Source of the DNA: Gordonibacter sp. An230
GTDB lineage: Bacteria; Actinomycetota; Coriobacteriia; Coriobacteriales; Eggerthellaceae
Reading direction: 5' to 3'
DNA: 64,000 nucleotides
Assembly (NCBI RefSeq): GCF_002159915.1
Contig: NZ_NFJP01000024.1
Location: 1-64,000 of the forward strand
Shown here: positions 43,578-53,172 of the stretch, piece after piece
Layout of the letters: every line of letters starts with the position of its first letter
Numbering within the stretch: the stretch's first letter is position 1
Position numbers and translations under genes: made by a program
The notes under the pieces: model-generated
Database searches by the model: none
What the model was told of the DNA's origin: nothing
The model's input: the letters and a program-made list of their open reading frames with translations, nothing else

Positions 43578-44804
43578 ATGGAACGCACGGACATCCCCTA
43601 TCTTTCGCTCGACCCCGACATCGAAGCCGCCATCCGCGCCGACCGCGCCGCGGGTCGACTGCACCCGCATCGTTTCGACGACGCGAACGTGGTGCGGCGG
43701 GAGCGGAACCCGCACGACGACGCCACGCTCACGCGCCCCGCGTTCGCGCGCGACATCGAGAAGATACTCAACGTGCCGGCGTACAACCGCTACGCCGACA
43801 AGACGCAGGTGTTCTCGTTCGTGGAGAACGACGACATCAGCCGCCGCGGCCTGCACGTGCAGCTGGTCAGCCGCGTGGCCCGCGGCATCGGCTCGCTTCT
43901 GGGCCTGAACTGCGAGCTCATCGAGGCCATCGCGCTCGGCCACGACGTGGGGCACACCCCCTTCGGCCATGCCGGCGAGCGCTATCTCAACGCCTGCTAC
44001 CATGCGCGCACGGGGCGCTACTTCAACCACAACGTCCACTCCGTGCGCGTGCTCGACCAGCTGTACCGCCGCAACATCAGCCTGCAAACGCTCGACGGCG
44101 TGCTGTGCCACAACGGCGAGTTCGCCCAGCAGGTGCTGAGCATGGGCGACACGCGCGACTTCGCCGCGCTCGACAGCCTTGTGGAAGCCTGCACCGCAGA
44201 CGAGCGCGCCATCAAGACGCTGCGGCCCTCCACGCTCGAGGGATGCGTCGTGCGCGTGGCCGACATGATCGCCTACATCGGCAAGGACCGCCAGGACGCC
44301 ATCGACATGGGCGTGCTGCACTCGCTCGCGCCGTTCGAGAGCACCGTCATGGGAAAGGCGAACGCCCAGATCATCAACAACCTCACGGTCGACATCGTGA
44401 ACAGCAGCTACGGATGCGACCGCATCGCGCTCAGCGAGGAGATGTTCGCCGACCTCAAGCGCGCCAAGCGCCAGAACTACGAGCTCATCTACGAGCGGGA
44501 GGGCATGGTGAACGGCGCGGGCAACATCGTGGGAGAGATGTTCGAGGAGCTCTACGAGCGGCTGCTGTCCGACCTCGAGGCCGGCGACGAGAGCTCGCCG
44601 GTGCTCAAACACCACATCGCTTCGCTCGAGGCAAAGTCGCGCACGATGAGCGCAACCGACTACCTCGCCTCCGATCCGAACCAGATCGTCGTGGACTACA
44701 TGGCCTCCATGACCGACAGCTATTTCATGGCGCTCTACGCCCATCTGTTCCCGAAGAGCGGCAAGCGCATCCTCGCGCGCGGCTATTGCTCCGACTTGGC
44801 CTGA
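43578..44804 (+). CDS. dgt: dGTPase-like HD-domain deoxynucleotide triphosphohydrolase
   Basis: 408 residues. HD motif in ALGHDVGHTPFGHAGE and a further metal-binding DMIAYIGKDRQDA. Hydrolyses dGTP (or other dNTPs) to nucleoside and triphosphate. Start at ATG 43578 (MERTDIPYLSL). The 3' end overlaps the convergent LuxR gene by 22 bases. The promoter abuts parS. Confidence 0.88.
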   Translation: MERTDIPYLSLDPDIEAAIRADRAAGRLHPHRFDDANVVRRERNPHDDATLTRPAFARDIEKILNVPAYNRYADKTQVFSFVENDDISRRGLHVQLVSRVARGIGSLLGLNCELIEAIALGHDVGHTPFGHAGERYLNACYHARTGRYFNHNVHSVRVLDQLYRRNISLQTLDGVLCHNGEFAQQVLSMGDTRDFAALDSLVEACTADERAIKTLRPSTLEGCVVRVADMIAYIGKDRQDAIDMGVLHSLAPFESTVMGKANAQIINNLTVDIVNSSYGCDRIALSEEMFADLKRAKRQNYELIYEREGMVNGAGNIVGEMFEELYERLLSDLEAGDESSPVLKHHIASLEAKSRTMSATDYLASDPNQIVVDYMASMTDSYFMALYAHLFPKSGKRILARGYCSDLA

Positions 44805-46243
44805 GGACGCTCGAGCAGGTCGATGATCTCCTGCTTGTCGTGCACGTCGAGCTTGCGGTACAGGTGCGCGAGGTGCGTGTTCACCGTGCCCGCCGTCAAT
44901 CCGAGCGCTTTCTGTATGCGCGGCGTTGAGCGACCCTTCGCGACGAGCGCCATGATCTCCTGCTCGCGGGGCGTCAGGCTGTACTCGCGCGCCACGCGCT
45001 CGCAGCGCTCGCGGAAGGGCCGCCGCCTGCTGTCGGGGCGCACGCCCAGAAGGCTCGTCATGGAGCGGTCGGTGAACAGGAACAGGTAGGCCAGGAACAG
45101 CAGACACACGCACCCGAGCTCGACGACGCTCAGCACGCGCGGCGCAAGCTCGATGAACGACCCCAGCAAAGCCCCGCCGAACGTCCCTGCGAGCGACCCG
45201 GCCACGTGCGCGCCCCAGCCCACGCCGAACGAGAACGGCGCCACGAGCCCGAACAGCCCCGTGATGCGCACGAGCACGATCCACACGAGCAGCGTCACCG
45301 TGGCGTACATCGTGAGCGCCACGATGTCGGCGGGCAGCGACCCCAAGTCGAGGATGGGCAGCAGCAGGAACATGAACCCGAGCGCGAGCACCGCCGCGCG
45401 GTACGCCGCGGCCACGTCCAGCCCGTCCGCCGAGAACAGCGGCACGCACACGAACGCGATGGACGCCATCGTGGCCACGAGGAACAGCCATGGGTAGCTG
45501 CCCTCGCTGATGATGGGCGAGGCGTTGAAGAACAGCGCCCGGATGAACGACTCGGCGAACGACAGCACGCCGAGCGACAGCAGCGCGCGCACCGAGAACG
45601 CCCCGCGCCTGAGCGGGGCCGGAGCGCTCGCGGGCTCGGCGGCGTCCTTCCACACGCCGCGCGCGAGCACGACGAGGCCCACCGCCAGCGGCAGAAGCAC
45701 GGTCGCGACGACGCCGACCGGGCGCGGCAACGCGACCACCAGGGCGAACAGAAGGGCGGCCAGCATGAACGACGAAGCCGTCTCAACGACGGCCTGCGTC
45801 GGGGCGAGCCGTCGAAACTCCTCGCCCCACGCGAGGTAGAGCACGCCGAGCCCGGCGCCCGCCGCCATCGAGGAGAGCGAGCACCACGGCTGCGTGAAGA
45901 AGTTCAGGTCGATGACGACGAGCACCACGGTGGACACCGACATCACCGCCGGGGCGAGCGCGCGCATGATGGGCGCCCGCATGGCGCGGGCGAAGCGCTT
46001 TGGGCCGAGCGCCGCCGGCAGCAGCACGGCCAGCATGCCAACGCTCGAGAACCCCACGACGCTGTTGAAGTGGCTCACGTCGTTGCGCGTGGAGAAATGC
46101 ACGGTGGTGCTGAAGAACACGATGGACGCCCACGCGAGCGTCAGCGCGAACCCGAGCGCCCGCACGTCGAACACGTCGGCCAGCGTCACGGCCTTCAGAT
46201 GCCGTCTGAGAGCGGCCATCCGCTCCACGATCCCCGCCTCCAT
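44783..46243 (-). CDS. Membrane-bound LuxR-family transcriptional regulator
   Basis: 486 residues. About 12 hydrophobic helices from residue 25 to 400, then a LuxR HTH (YSLTPREQEIMALVAKGR, TAGTVNTHLAHLYRKLDV). This membrane-sensor LuxR type is abundant in Eggerthellaceae, usually next to the enzyme it controls. Here it is divergent from a molybdoenzyme operon, so it probably senses a substrate and controls it. Start ATG 46243. The frame is open far upstream but the N-terminal extension would run through the molybdoenzyme gene. Confidence 0.88.
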   Translation of the reverse strand: MEAGIVERMAALRRHLKAVTLADVFDVRALGFALTLAWASIVFFSTTVHFSTRNDVSHFNSVVGFSSVGMLAVLLPAALGPKRFARAMRAPIMRALAPAVMSVSTVVLVVIDLNFFTQPWCSLSSMAAGAGLGVLYLAWGEEFRRLAPTQAVVETASSFMLAALLFALVVALPRPVGVVATVLLPLAVGLVVLARGVWKDAAEPASAPAPLRRGAFSVRALLSLGVLSFAESFIRALFFNASPIISEGSYPWLFLVATMASIAFVCVPLFSADGLDVAAAYRAAVLALGFMFLLLPILDLGSLPADIVALTMYATVTLLVWIVLVRITGLFGLVAPFSFGVGWGAHVAGSLAGTFGGALLGSFIELAPRVLSVVELGCVCLLFLAYLFLFTDRSMTSLLGVRPDSRRRPFRERCERVAREYSLTPREQEIMALVAKGRSTPRIQKALGLTAGTVNTHLAHLYRKLDVHDKQEIIDLLERPQAKSEQ

Positions 46244-46329
46244 GGCGACCCCTTCCCCCTGCCGCTTGAGCGGCTGCCATGCATCGGCGGGTATTGTACC
46301 GCAAACGGCGCTCATACGAAACATATGTC

Positions 46330-46343
46330 TTCCCAGATGGGAA
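46330..46343. promoter_or_regulatory. Candidate LuxR operator TTCCCAGATGGGAA
   Basis: Arms TTCCCA and TGGGAA are perfectly inverted around GA, in the 288-base space between the divergent regulator and molybdoenzyme genes, close to an ACATATGT palindrome (46321-46328). It is the best operator candidate for both promoters; binding is untested. Confidence 0.45.
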
Positions 46344-46531
46344 ACGTATTTTGCCAGCCTGTGAAACCTACGATTCAAAATGGGCGATGACCTGCGTAAA
46401 GTGAAGCCATCGCATAAGCGATCCCGACGAGGGGCGCAGGGAAACGCGGGCGGCGTGCACGGAGGAGGGGTTCGACAGCACAGGCCGACGGGCGCGAAGC
46501 GTCGGGGGGAATCGATCCAAGAGGAGGGATC

Positions 46532-48937
46532 ATGCCAGAACTGACGAGGAGAACGTTCTTCAAAGGCGCCGCAGCCCTGGGCGCCGCAGCCCTGCTGGGC
46601 GGATGCGCCCCGCAGAAGATGAAGGAGTCCGAGGGCACGAACGCCGCAGCCCCGGCCGCCGACGACGCCGTCGTCGAGGTCAAGCACGCCTGGTGCAAGA
46701 TGTGCGGCCCCGCCCGCACGCACTGCTCCACCCTGTGCACGGTCAAGGACGGCCGCTGGGTGCACGTCGAGGGCAACCCCGAGGCCGGCAACAACTTCGG
46801 CCGCGGCTCGCGGACGCTGTGCGCCAAGGGCAACGCCGCCATGCACACCGTGTACTCGCCCACGCGCCTTCTGTACCCCATGAAGCGCACCGGCGAGAAG
46901 GGCGAGGGCAAGTTCGAGCAGATCACATGGGACCAGGCGCTCGACGAGATCGCCGCGAAGCTCAAGGAGCAGAAGGAGCAGTACGGCCCCGAGTCCTACG
47001 CCGTGCTCAGCCCGCAGTTCTACGCGGTGCTCGGCAGCCTGGGACGCCGCTTCCTCAACGTGCACGGCTCGCCGAACTACCTGCATTCCGCCATCTGCAA
47101 CTCGCAGCGCATGTTCTCGCGCCTTGTGACCATCGGCGGCCCCGAGCACGCCAAGGCCACCGACACGGCGCCCGGTCAACTCGACAAGACGAAGCTTTTG
47201 GTGGTGTGGGGCTACAACTCCGAGAACTCGGCCGTGAACCAGGGAAACCCGTACGCGCGCATGAACGCCAAGGAAGGCGGCATGCAGATCGTGGACATCC
47301 GCCCGATGCAGGAGGGCCTCGGCGCGCACGCCGATCACTGGCTGCCCGTGCGTCCCGGCACCGACACGGCGCTCGCGCTCGCGTTCCTCAACGTCATCAT
47401 CGGCGAGGACCTCTACGACCACGACTTCGTCGAGAACTGGACGACCGGCTTCGACGAGCTGGCCGAGCATGTGAAGCAGTTCCCGCCTGCCTGGGCCGCC
47501 GAGATCACCGGCCTGCCCGAAGAGCAGATCACGGAAGTCGCCCGCCTCATGGGCACCGTGAAGCCCATGGGCATCAACATCGGCAACGGCATCGGCGACC
47601 AGGCCAACGACGGCCACTGGACCGTGGCCTGCGCCTGCATCATCGAGGCCATCACCGGTAACCTCGGCATCGCGGGCGGCGGCGGGGCGGGCATGGTCAT
47701 GCCCGAACCCCTCATCAAGACGAAGGGCATCGACCTCTTGAGCGACCGTTTGCCCGAAAGCGAAGAGGACAAGGCGAACGGATGGATGGCCGGCGCCTCC
47801 AAGCTCGTGGCGCCCGAGACGCCGCGCTGGTTCCAGAACATGATGACGCAAGAGTCCGGCCCGACGAGCGCCTACAACAAGGGCCTGCAGTCCATCCTCA
47901 CCGAGGATCCCTACCCGCTGCGTTTCGTGTTCGGCCAGTCCTCGAACCCGATGTCGGCCACCCGCCAGCCCAAGACCATCGCCGAGGCCTTGAAGAAGCT
48001 CGACTACTACGTGGTCATGGACACGGCGTGGAACTCCTCATGCGACTACGCCGACATCGTGCTGCCGGCCACCACGCAGTACGAGTCGGCCGACCAGTTC
48101 GCCACGAAGAACTCCCCCGCCGGCACGTTCATCGGCATCAACCAGGTGATCTCCGAGCCTCCGGGAGAGACGCGCTCCGACTGGCAGTACTACCTCGACC
48201 TGGCCGTGAAGATGGGCTACGGCGCCGACTTCTGGGACGGCGACATCGACAAGATGCTCTCCGAGCAGCTGGACGGCTCGGGCGTGACGCTCGAGGAGCT
48301 GCGCGAGAAAGGCTACGTGTTCAAGGAGCGCACCGACGGCGCCAAGCCGACCGAGCCGGCGTACCAGGACTACGAGAAGATGTTCGCGAACCTGCCCGGC
48401 GGAAAGGTGCAGTGCGTCAACGAGTGGATCGGCGGCAAGCCCAACGCCATGGACAACGGCACCATCCCGAGCCTGCCCGAGTACACGGGCGCGCCCGAGA
48501 GCATCGTCGGCACGCCCGACATCGCCGCGGAGTACCCGCTCGTCATCTCCGACGTGCACGCCTACCGCCTGTGCAACCACAGCTACTACCACGACGTGCC
48601 CTACCTGCGCGAGCTGCAGCCCGAGCCGTGGGTGAAGATCAACCCGGCCACGGCCAAGCAGTACGGCATCGACGACGGCGACTGGATGACCGTCGAATCG
48701 CCCCACGGCTCCATCAAGATGGTGGCGCGCTACTTCGAGGCCATCGCGCCCGACGTACTGATGACGAAGCGCGGCTGGTGGGAGCCGTGCGAGGAGCTGG
48801 GCCTGCCCGGCTACGGCGCGCTCGACGGCGGCAGCGAGGTCAACGTCCTGTACGACGACAACATGGAGAACTTCGACGGCTTCACGTCGGCGATGGCCAA
48901 GCAGACGCTCGTGAAGATCTCGAAGAGTGAGGGGTAG
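46532..48937 (+). CDS. Tat-exported molybdopterin oxidoreductase, catalytic subunit
   Basis: 801 residues of the DMSO reductase superfamily. Tat signal RRTFFKGAAALGAAALLGGC with a lipobox-like LLGGC. 4Fe-4S site WCKMCGPARTHCS with a later CAKGN. Molybdopterin motifs include WGYNSENSAVNQ and VLPATTQYESADQF. Cys189 (SAICNSQR) is placed where Mo ligands occur in polysulfide/thiosulfate-type enzymes. It is followed by a ferredoxin subunit and a chaperone, with no membrane anchor gene. Substrate unknown; Eggerthellaceae use such enzymes for catechol dehydroxylation and other reductions. ATG 46532 is preceded by AAGAGGAGG. Confidence 0.9.
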   Translation: MPELTRRTFFKGAAALGAAALLGGCAPQKMKESEGTNAAAPAADDAVVEVKHAWCKMCGPARTHCSTLCTVKDGRWVHVEGNPEAGNNFGRGSRTLCAKGNAAMHTVYSPTRLLYPMKRTGEKGEGKFEQITWDQALDEIAAKLKEQKEQYGPESYAVLSPQFYAVLGSLGRRFLNVHGSPNYLHSAICNSQRMFSRLVTIGGPEHAKATDTAPGQLDKTKLLVVWGYNSENSAVNQGNPYARMNAKEGGMQIVDIRPMQEGLGAHADHWLPVRPGTDTALALAFLNVIIGEDLYDHDFVENWTTGFDELAEHVKQFPPAWAAEITGLPEEQITEVARLMGTVKPMGINIGNGIGDQANDGHWTVACACIIEAITGNLGIAGGGGAGMVMPEPLIKTKGIDLLSDRLPESEEDKANGWMAGASKLVAPETPRWFQNMMTQESGPTSAYNKGLQSILTEDPYPLRFVFGQSSNPMSATRQPKTIAEALKKLDYYVVMDTAWNSSCDYADIVLPATTQYESADQFATKNSPAGTFIGINQVISEPPGETRSDWQYYLDLAVKMGYGADFWDGDIDKMLSEQLDGSGVTLEELREKGYVFKERTDGAKPTEPAYQDYEKMFANLPGGKVQCVNEWIGGKPNAMDNGTIPSLPEYTGAPESIVGTPDIAAEYPLVISDVHAYRLCNHSYYHDVPYLRELQPEPWVKINPATAKQYGIDDGDWMTVESPHGSIKMVARYFEAIAPDVLMTKRGWWEPCEELGLPGYGALDGGSEVNVLYDDNMENFDGFTSAMAKQTLVKISKSEG

Positions 48938-48940
48938 ATC

Positions 48941-49480
48941 ATGGCTGAGCAGTACGGATTCTACGTCGACACGAGCCGCTGCATCAAATGCTGGGCCTGC
49001 CAGATCGCCTGCAAGCAGTGGCACGGGATCGAGGCCGGCACCGTGTCGCGCCGCAACGTACGGGAAACGGTGGACGGCACGTTCCCCAACGTGAAGCGCA
49101 TGTTCGAATCGCTTTCGTGCATGCATTGCGATCGTCCCGCATGCTTCGCACAATGCGCGCAGGGCGCCATCAGCAAACGCGAGGAAGACGGCGTCGTGGT
49201 GGTGGACGACGAGAAGTGCATCGGGTGCAAGACCTGCTCGACGGCCTGCCCGTTCGACGTGCCGCAGTTCCGCGAGGCGGAAGGCGGCGGCCTGAAGATG
49301 GACAAGTGCGACACCTGCCTGTCCATCGGGCGAACCGAAGAGGGCGAGCCGCACTGCGTGGCGTCGTGCCCCATGCAGGCGCTGCACTTCGGCCCGCTCT
49401 CCGAGATGGAGACGCAGGCCGCCGAGAAGGGCGGCGCCCGCATGGAAGGCGAGACGAACCCGAGCGTGTACGTGTCCTGA
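48941..49480 (+). CDS. Four-cluster ferredoxin-like electron-transfer subunit
   Basis: 179 residues, DmsB/PhsB type, with four cysteine groups: CIKCWACQIACKQ, CMHCDRPACFAQC, CIGCKTCSTACP and CDTCLS...CVASCP. It carries electrons to the molybdoenzyme. Starts 3 bases after it. No signal peptide; probably exported with the catalytic subunit by hitchhiking. Confidence 0.93.
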   Translation: MAEQYGFYVDTSRCIKCWACQIACKQWHGIEAGTVSRRNVRETVDGTFPNVKRMFESLSCMHCDRPACFAQCAQGAISKREEDGVVVVDDEKCIGCKTCSTACPFDVPQFREAEGGGLKMDKCDTCLSIGRTEEGEPHCVASCPMQALHFGPLSEMETQAAEKGGARMEGETNPSVYVS

Positions 49481-49493
49481 GGCCGACGTTCCC

Positions 49494-49556
49494 GGGGGCC
49501 GCGCCCAGCCGCGGCCCCCTTCCCTCCCCAGCACGAAGGGCGCTTCGGCGCCCTTC
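49494..49556 (+). terminator. Two tandem hairpins between the ferredoxin and chaperone genes
   Basis: Hairpin 1: 10-bp perfect stem (49494-49503 with 49510-49519), loop CCCAGC. Hairpin 2: 9-bp stem (49535-49543 with 49548-49556) closed by a TTCG tetraloop. They probably reduce read-through to the chaperone gene or stabilise the upstream mRNA. Confidence 0.6.
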
Positions 49557-49595
49557 GGCGTTCGCAGCCCGCGACGACGACCCAGAGGAGACCCC

Positions 49596-50237
49596 ATGCA
49601 AACCAGCGACATCATCGAGCTCATGGGCGAGCGCGCCCTCGCCTACCGCTTCCTCTCGCGGGCCTTCCGCACCGCACCCGACGCGGCCTTCATCGCCGCT
49701 TTGCGCGAAGCCGCGAAGGACCGTCCCGCCGACGACCCGCTCGCGGAGTTCTTCGCCGAACTGGACAGCCGCGACGCCGCCGAGGACGAGGCGCTGCGCA
49801 TCGACCTCGCGGCCGAGTACAACCGGCTGTTCCTGGGGATGGGGCCGCATCCGGTGGCGCCGTACGAGTCGGTGTACACGAGCCCCGAGCACCTGCTCAT
49901 GCAGGAGGCGCGCGACGAGGTGCTGACCGCCTACCGCTCGCAGGGCCTCGACGCGCCGGACGATTTCGACCTGCCCGAAGACCACCTTGCGCTCGAGTGC
50001 GCGTTCGTCGCCGAGCTGGCCGACCGCACCGCGGAGGCATGCGCGAAAGGCGACGGGGAGGCCGTCGGCGAGCTCGTCGCGTTCGAGCGCGCGTTCGTGG
50101 AGAACCACGTTGCCTCCTGGGTGCCCGCATTCTGCGACGACGTGGAGGCGCATGCCCGCACGTCGTTCTACCGGGGGCTGGCCGCCCTCGCGCGCGAGCA
50201 GGTGGAAGCCGATCGGGAAGTGCTCGCAGGGCTGTAG
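49596..50237 (+). CDS. TorD/DmsD-family molybdoenzyme chaperone
   Basis: 213 residues, all-helical. Family motifs are seen: EYNRLFLGMGPHPVAPYESVY and FERAFVENHVASWVPAFCDDVE. Such chaperones hold the Tat signal of the apo-enzyme until cofactor loading. It lies downstream of the two structural genes, past two hairpins, so it is likely made in lower amounts. Start ATG 49596. Confidence 0.88.
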   Translation: MQTSDIIELMGERALAYRFLSRAFRTAPDAAFIAALREAAKDRPADDPLAEFFAELDSRDAAEDEALRIDLAAEYNRLFLGMGPHPVAPYESVYTSPEHLLMQEARDEVLTAYRSQGLDAPDDFDLPEDHLALECAFVAELADRTAEACAKGDGEAVGELVAFERAFVENHVASWVPAFCDDVEAHARTSFYRGLAALAREQVEADREVLAGL

Positions 50238-50299
50238 GAAGCGGGTCGCGCGCCTGAGCCGTTTGCGCTACACTGGCACGACCGACGAAAGGAACGCCC

Positions 50300-50848
50300 G
50301 TGAAGCTGCTCATCGCATCCGACCTGCACGGCTCGGCGCCGGCCGTGCGCGCGCTCGCCGCGCGCATCGAGGCCGAGGCGCCCGACCGCATCGCCCTGCT
50401 GGGCGACCTCCTGTACCACGGCCCGCGCAACGACCTGCCCGCAGGCTACGCGCCCAAGGAGGTCGTCGGGCTGCTCAACGACCTGGCCGATCGCATCGTG
50501 GCCGTGCGCGGCAACTGCGACGCCGAGGTCGACCAGATGGTGCTCGGCTTCCCCTGCATGGCCGACTACGCCCTCGTGGAGGCCGACGGCCACCTTCTCT
50601 ACCTCACCCATGGCCACCTGCCGGGAAAGACGCCCGCCGATCCGCCGGCGCTGCCCCCTCGAAGCGCCTTCCTCTCGGGCCACACGCACGTGAAAACGCT
50701 CGAAGAGCGCAACGGCTTGCTGCTCGTCAATCCGGGCAGCACATCCATCCCCAAGGACGACTCAGCAAGCTACGCCGTCTACGATGACGGCCGTTTCTCG
50801 CTCAAAACGCTTGACGGTCGCACGCTGTCCGAGAATGGCTGGAGTTAG
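50300..50848 (+). CDS. YfcE-type metallophosphodiesterase
   Basis: 182 residues. Calcineurin-like motifs: LIASDLHGS, LLGDLLYHGP, VRGNCD, LTHGHLPG, LSGHTHV. Likely a Mn-dependent phosphodiesterase; physiological substrate unknown. A TACACT -10 lies at 50269-50274. Its stop overlaps that of the convergent LuxR pseudogene by 4 bases. Confidence 0.9.
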   Translation: MKLLIASDLHGSAPAVRALAARIEAEAPDRIALLGDLLYHGPRNDLPAGYAPKEVVGLLNDLADRIVAVRGNCDAEVDQMVLGFPCMADYALVEADGHLLYLTHGHLPGKTPADPPALPPRSAFLSGHTHVKTLEERNGLLLVNPGSTSIPKDDSASYAVYDDGRFSLKTLDGRTLSENGWS

Positions 50849-51690
50849 AAAGGCCAAGCCTGCTCCACCATGGCGGCGAGGTCGCGCTTCCTACGCATCC
50901 CGAGTTTGCGGCACGAGCTTTTCGAACAGGTGGGCGCCGTGCCGACGAAGATGCGGAGCGCTTCGGCGTCATGGCCCAACGCGCATCCCTTGACCAGCAG
51001 GAACGCCACGTCAGGCTCACGTTGCGTCAAATCGAACCGTTCCGAAGCGAGCAAGAGGGCGTTCGACCGCGAGATCCGGGCCGACGGGCCCCGAGAGGCG
51101 GGCAGCGTCGAAGCGCGGGACGGACCGCCTCCCCGAATGCAATCGCCACCGTCGCAGCGACGAGGACGAGCGGCATGGCCGCCATCGCCATGATCGCCTC
51201 AAGATCTGGAATCGAAAACGATCATGCCGGCAAGAAGCGCCCCCATGCCGTCGCGATGACGACGGACGACGGGAGTGCGTGCGTCGTCTCGGCGAAACAG
51301 GGAAGCCGCGAAAGGCTCCTGCCGCTGATGCTCCCCGCAAGCGCCACCCAGCGGAACAGCGCGAGGCGTTCTCTCGTCGCTCGAAAAAAGCTCGCGGCGA
51401 AAAGCGGATCGCCGCGCGAGAAGGACGAGAAGAAGAGGAGCCCGCCGAAGATGGCCGCCACGAACGGAGGCCAAACGCTCTCCGAATCCCGTTTCAGCGC
51501 GAATACCCAGATGCGGCAGAGGGCGAGGCGCCGAAGGGCATCGTTGGCAGACACGTCCGGCAGGAAGGGCGCAGAGCCCGTCAGTCGCCTCGCCGAGCCA
51601 TCCGCACCTTTGTCGGAGGCAGGCGGACCCGTCGCAATGCGCAGGTCGGAGCCCTCTTTCGAGGAGAGCGGCCCGAACGCCCGCCTAATC
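50845..51690 (-). pseudogene. Decayed membrane LuxR-family regulator
   Basis: The 3' end encodes a recognisable LuxR HTH ungapped with the intact regulator: FDLTQREPDVAFLL, GTAPTCSKSSCRKLGMRRKRD, ending at a TAA (complement of 50845-50847). Upstream, membrane-like pieces (MAMAAMPLVLVAATVAIAFG; FVAAIFGGLLFFSSF) occur in other frames, so at least two frameshifts are needed, and the total is far shorter than a full ~480-residue gene. The 5' limit is approximate. It is a relic of a regulator like that at 44783. Confidence 0.6.
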
Positions 51691-53001
51691 GCGCTCCTTC
51701 CCCTCTGGCGCAAGGAAGATGAACGCAAGCGAGCTCAGAAGCAGCAAAAACGGGTAGAACAGAAGCGGGATGATCTGGAACGCCGACACCGCGTATCCCA
51801 GCTCGGATGCCGCCGAGATGGCCACGAGCATCTGAGCGCCATAAGGGATGACCCCCTGGAACACGCACGAGAACGTGTCGAGGATCGAGGCCGTCTTGCG
51901 CTTGGAGATGCCGTAGGTCTTCGCCATGTCGGCGGCGATGGGGTTCGCCATCACGATGGCCACCGTGTTGTTCGCCGTGGAGATGTCCATCGCCCCCACG
52001 AGCAAGCCCATGCCGAGCTGTCCGCCCTTCTTGCTTTTGAACAGGCTCTTGATGCCGTTCAAAAGAGCGGTGAAGCCTCCGTGCTCGCGGATGAGCGCGC
52101 AGATGGCGCTCACCAGCACCGCCACCATCGTCGTCTCGAACATACCGGCAGCGCCCGACCCCATGTTCGTCAGCAGATCGACCGGCGCCGTGGCCCCGGT
52201 AGCCACCATGATGAGAGAACCCGACGCAATGCCCAGCAAGAGCACGACGAAAACGTTCACGCCCACGATGCCGCCCACGAGAACGATGAGGTACGGGACG
52301 AGCTGGACGAGGTCGTAGTCGTGGCTCACGGTGCCGCTGATGTCGGATCCGAGCGACAGCGCGAGGATGATGACGAGCGTCGCGAGCGCCGCCGGCAACG
52401 CGATCTTGAAGTTCTCGCGGAACTTGTCCTTCATCTGGCACCCTTGCCCCTGGCAAGCCGCGATGGTGGTGTCCGAGATGAACGAGAGGTTGTCGCCGAA
52501 CATCGCACCGCCCATGACGGAGGCCACGCACAACGGCAGGTCGAACCCCGACGCGGCGGACACCGCCACGGCGATGGGCGTGATGAGCGTGATGGTGCCC
52601 ACCGACGTTCCCATCGACAGCGATACGAAGCAGCTCACCACGAACAGCACGAGCACGGAGAACTGCGCGGGAATGACGGACAGCATGAGGTAGGCGACGC
52701 TCTCGGCGCTGTCGCGGCCCACAGTGCCCACGAACACGCCCGCCGCCATGAAGATGAGGATCATCGTGACGATGGTCTTGTCGCCGATGCCCCGCCCCAT
52801 GATTGCGAGCTTGTCATCGAAGGGGAGCGCGCGGTTCTGAAGGCACGCAACCAAAAGCGCGAGCAGGAACACCACCACGACCGGCACGGACGAAAACCCC
52901 ATGGCTATGCCCAGTCCGTACTCGAACAGAAGCCCCAACCCCAGGTAGCACACGAGGAACACCCCGATAGGCAGAAGCGCCTTCACGTTGCCTTTCTCCA
53001 T
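51685..53001 (-). CDS. NhaC-family Na+/H+ antiporter
   Basis: 438 residues, about 11-12 helices. NhaC-type motifs: MGTSVGTITLITPIAVAVS, GGAMFGDNLSFISDTTIAA, and SISTANNTV-like DISTANNTVAIVMANPIA. It exchanges Na+ for H+ or organic acids. ATG 53001. A minus-strand TACAAT lies at 53034-53039 (complement), a possible -10. Confidence 0.88.
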   Translation of the reverse strand: MEKGNVKALLPIGVFLVCYLGLGLLFEYGLGIAMGFSSVPVVVVFLLALLVACLQNRALPFDDKLAIMGRGIGDKTIVTMILIFMAAGVFVGTVGRDSAESVAYLMLSVIPAQFSVLVLFVVSCFVSLSMGTSVGTITLITPIAVAVSAASGFDLPLCVASVMGGAMFGDNLSFISDTTIAACQGQGCQMKDKFRENFKIALPAALATLVIILALSLGSDISGTVSHDYDLVQLVPYLIVLVGGIVGVNVFVVLLLGIASGSLIMVATGATAPVDLLTNMGSGAAGMFETTMVAVLVSAICALIREHGGFTALLNGIKSLFKSKKGGQLGMGLLVGAMDISTANNTVAIVMANPIAADMAKTYGISKRKTASILDTFSCVFQGVIPYGAQMLVAISAASELGYAVSAFQIIPLLFYPFLLLLSSLAFIFLAPEGKERD

Positions 53002-53172
53002 TGCGATCCCTTCTCCGAAACGACAGCCCGCCTATTGTAACCCAGGGGCGCCGCGATGCGCGCGGCATATCCCGCAGACGCGCGGAAGCGCGCAAGAGAG
53101 GCGCGAAAGGGCCGCCCGTTCCGCTTCGCCGCGAATCAGCAGATGCGCCGACCTCGCAAAAACTCGTCTGCG

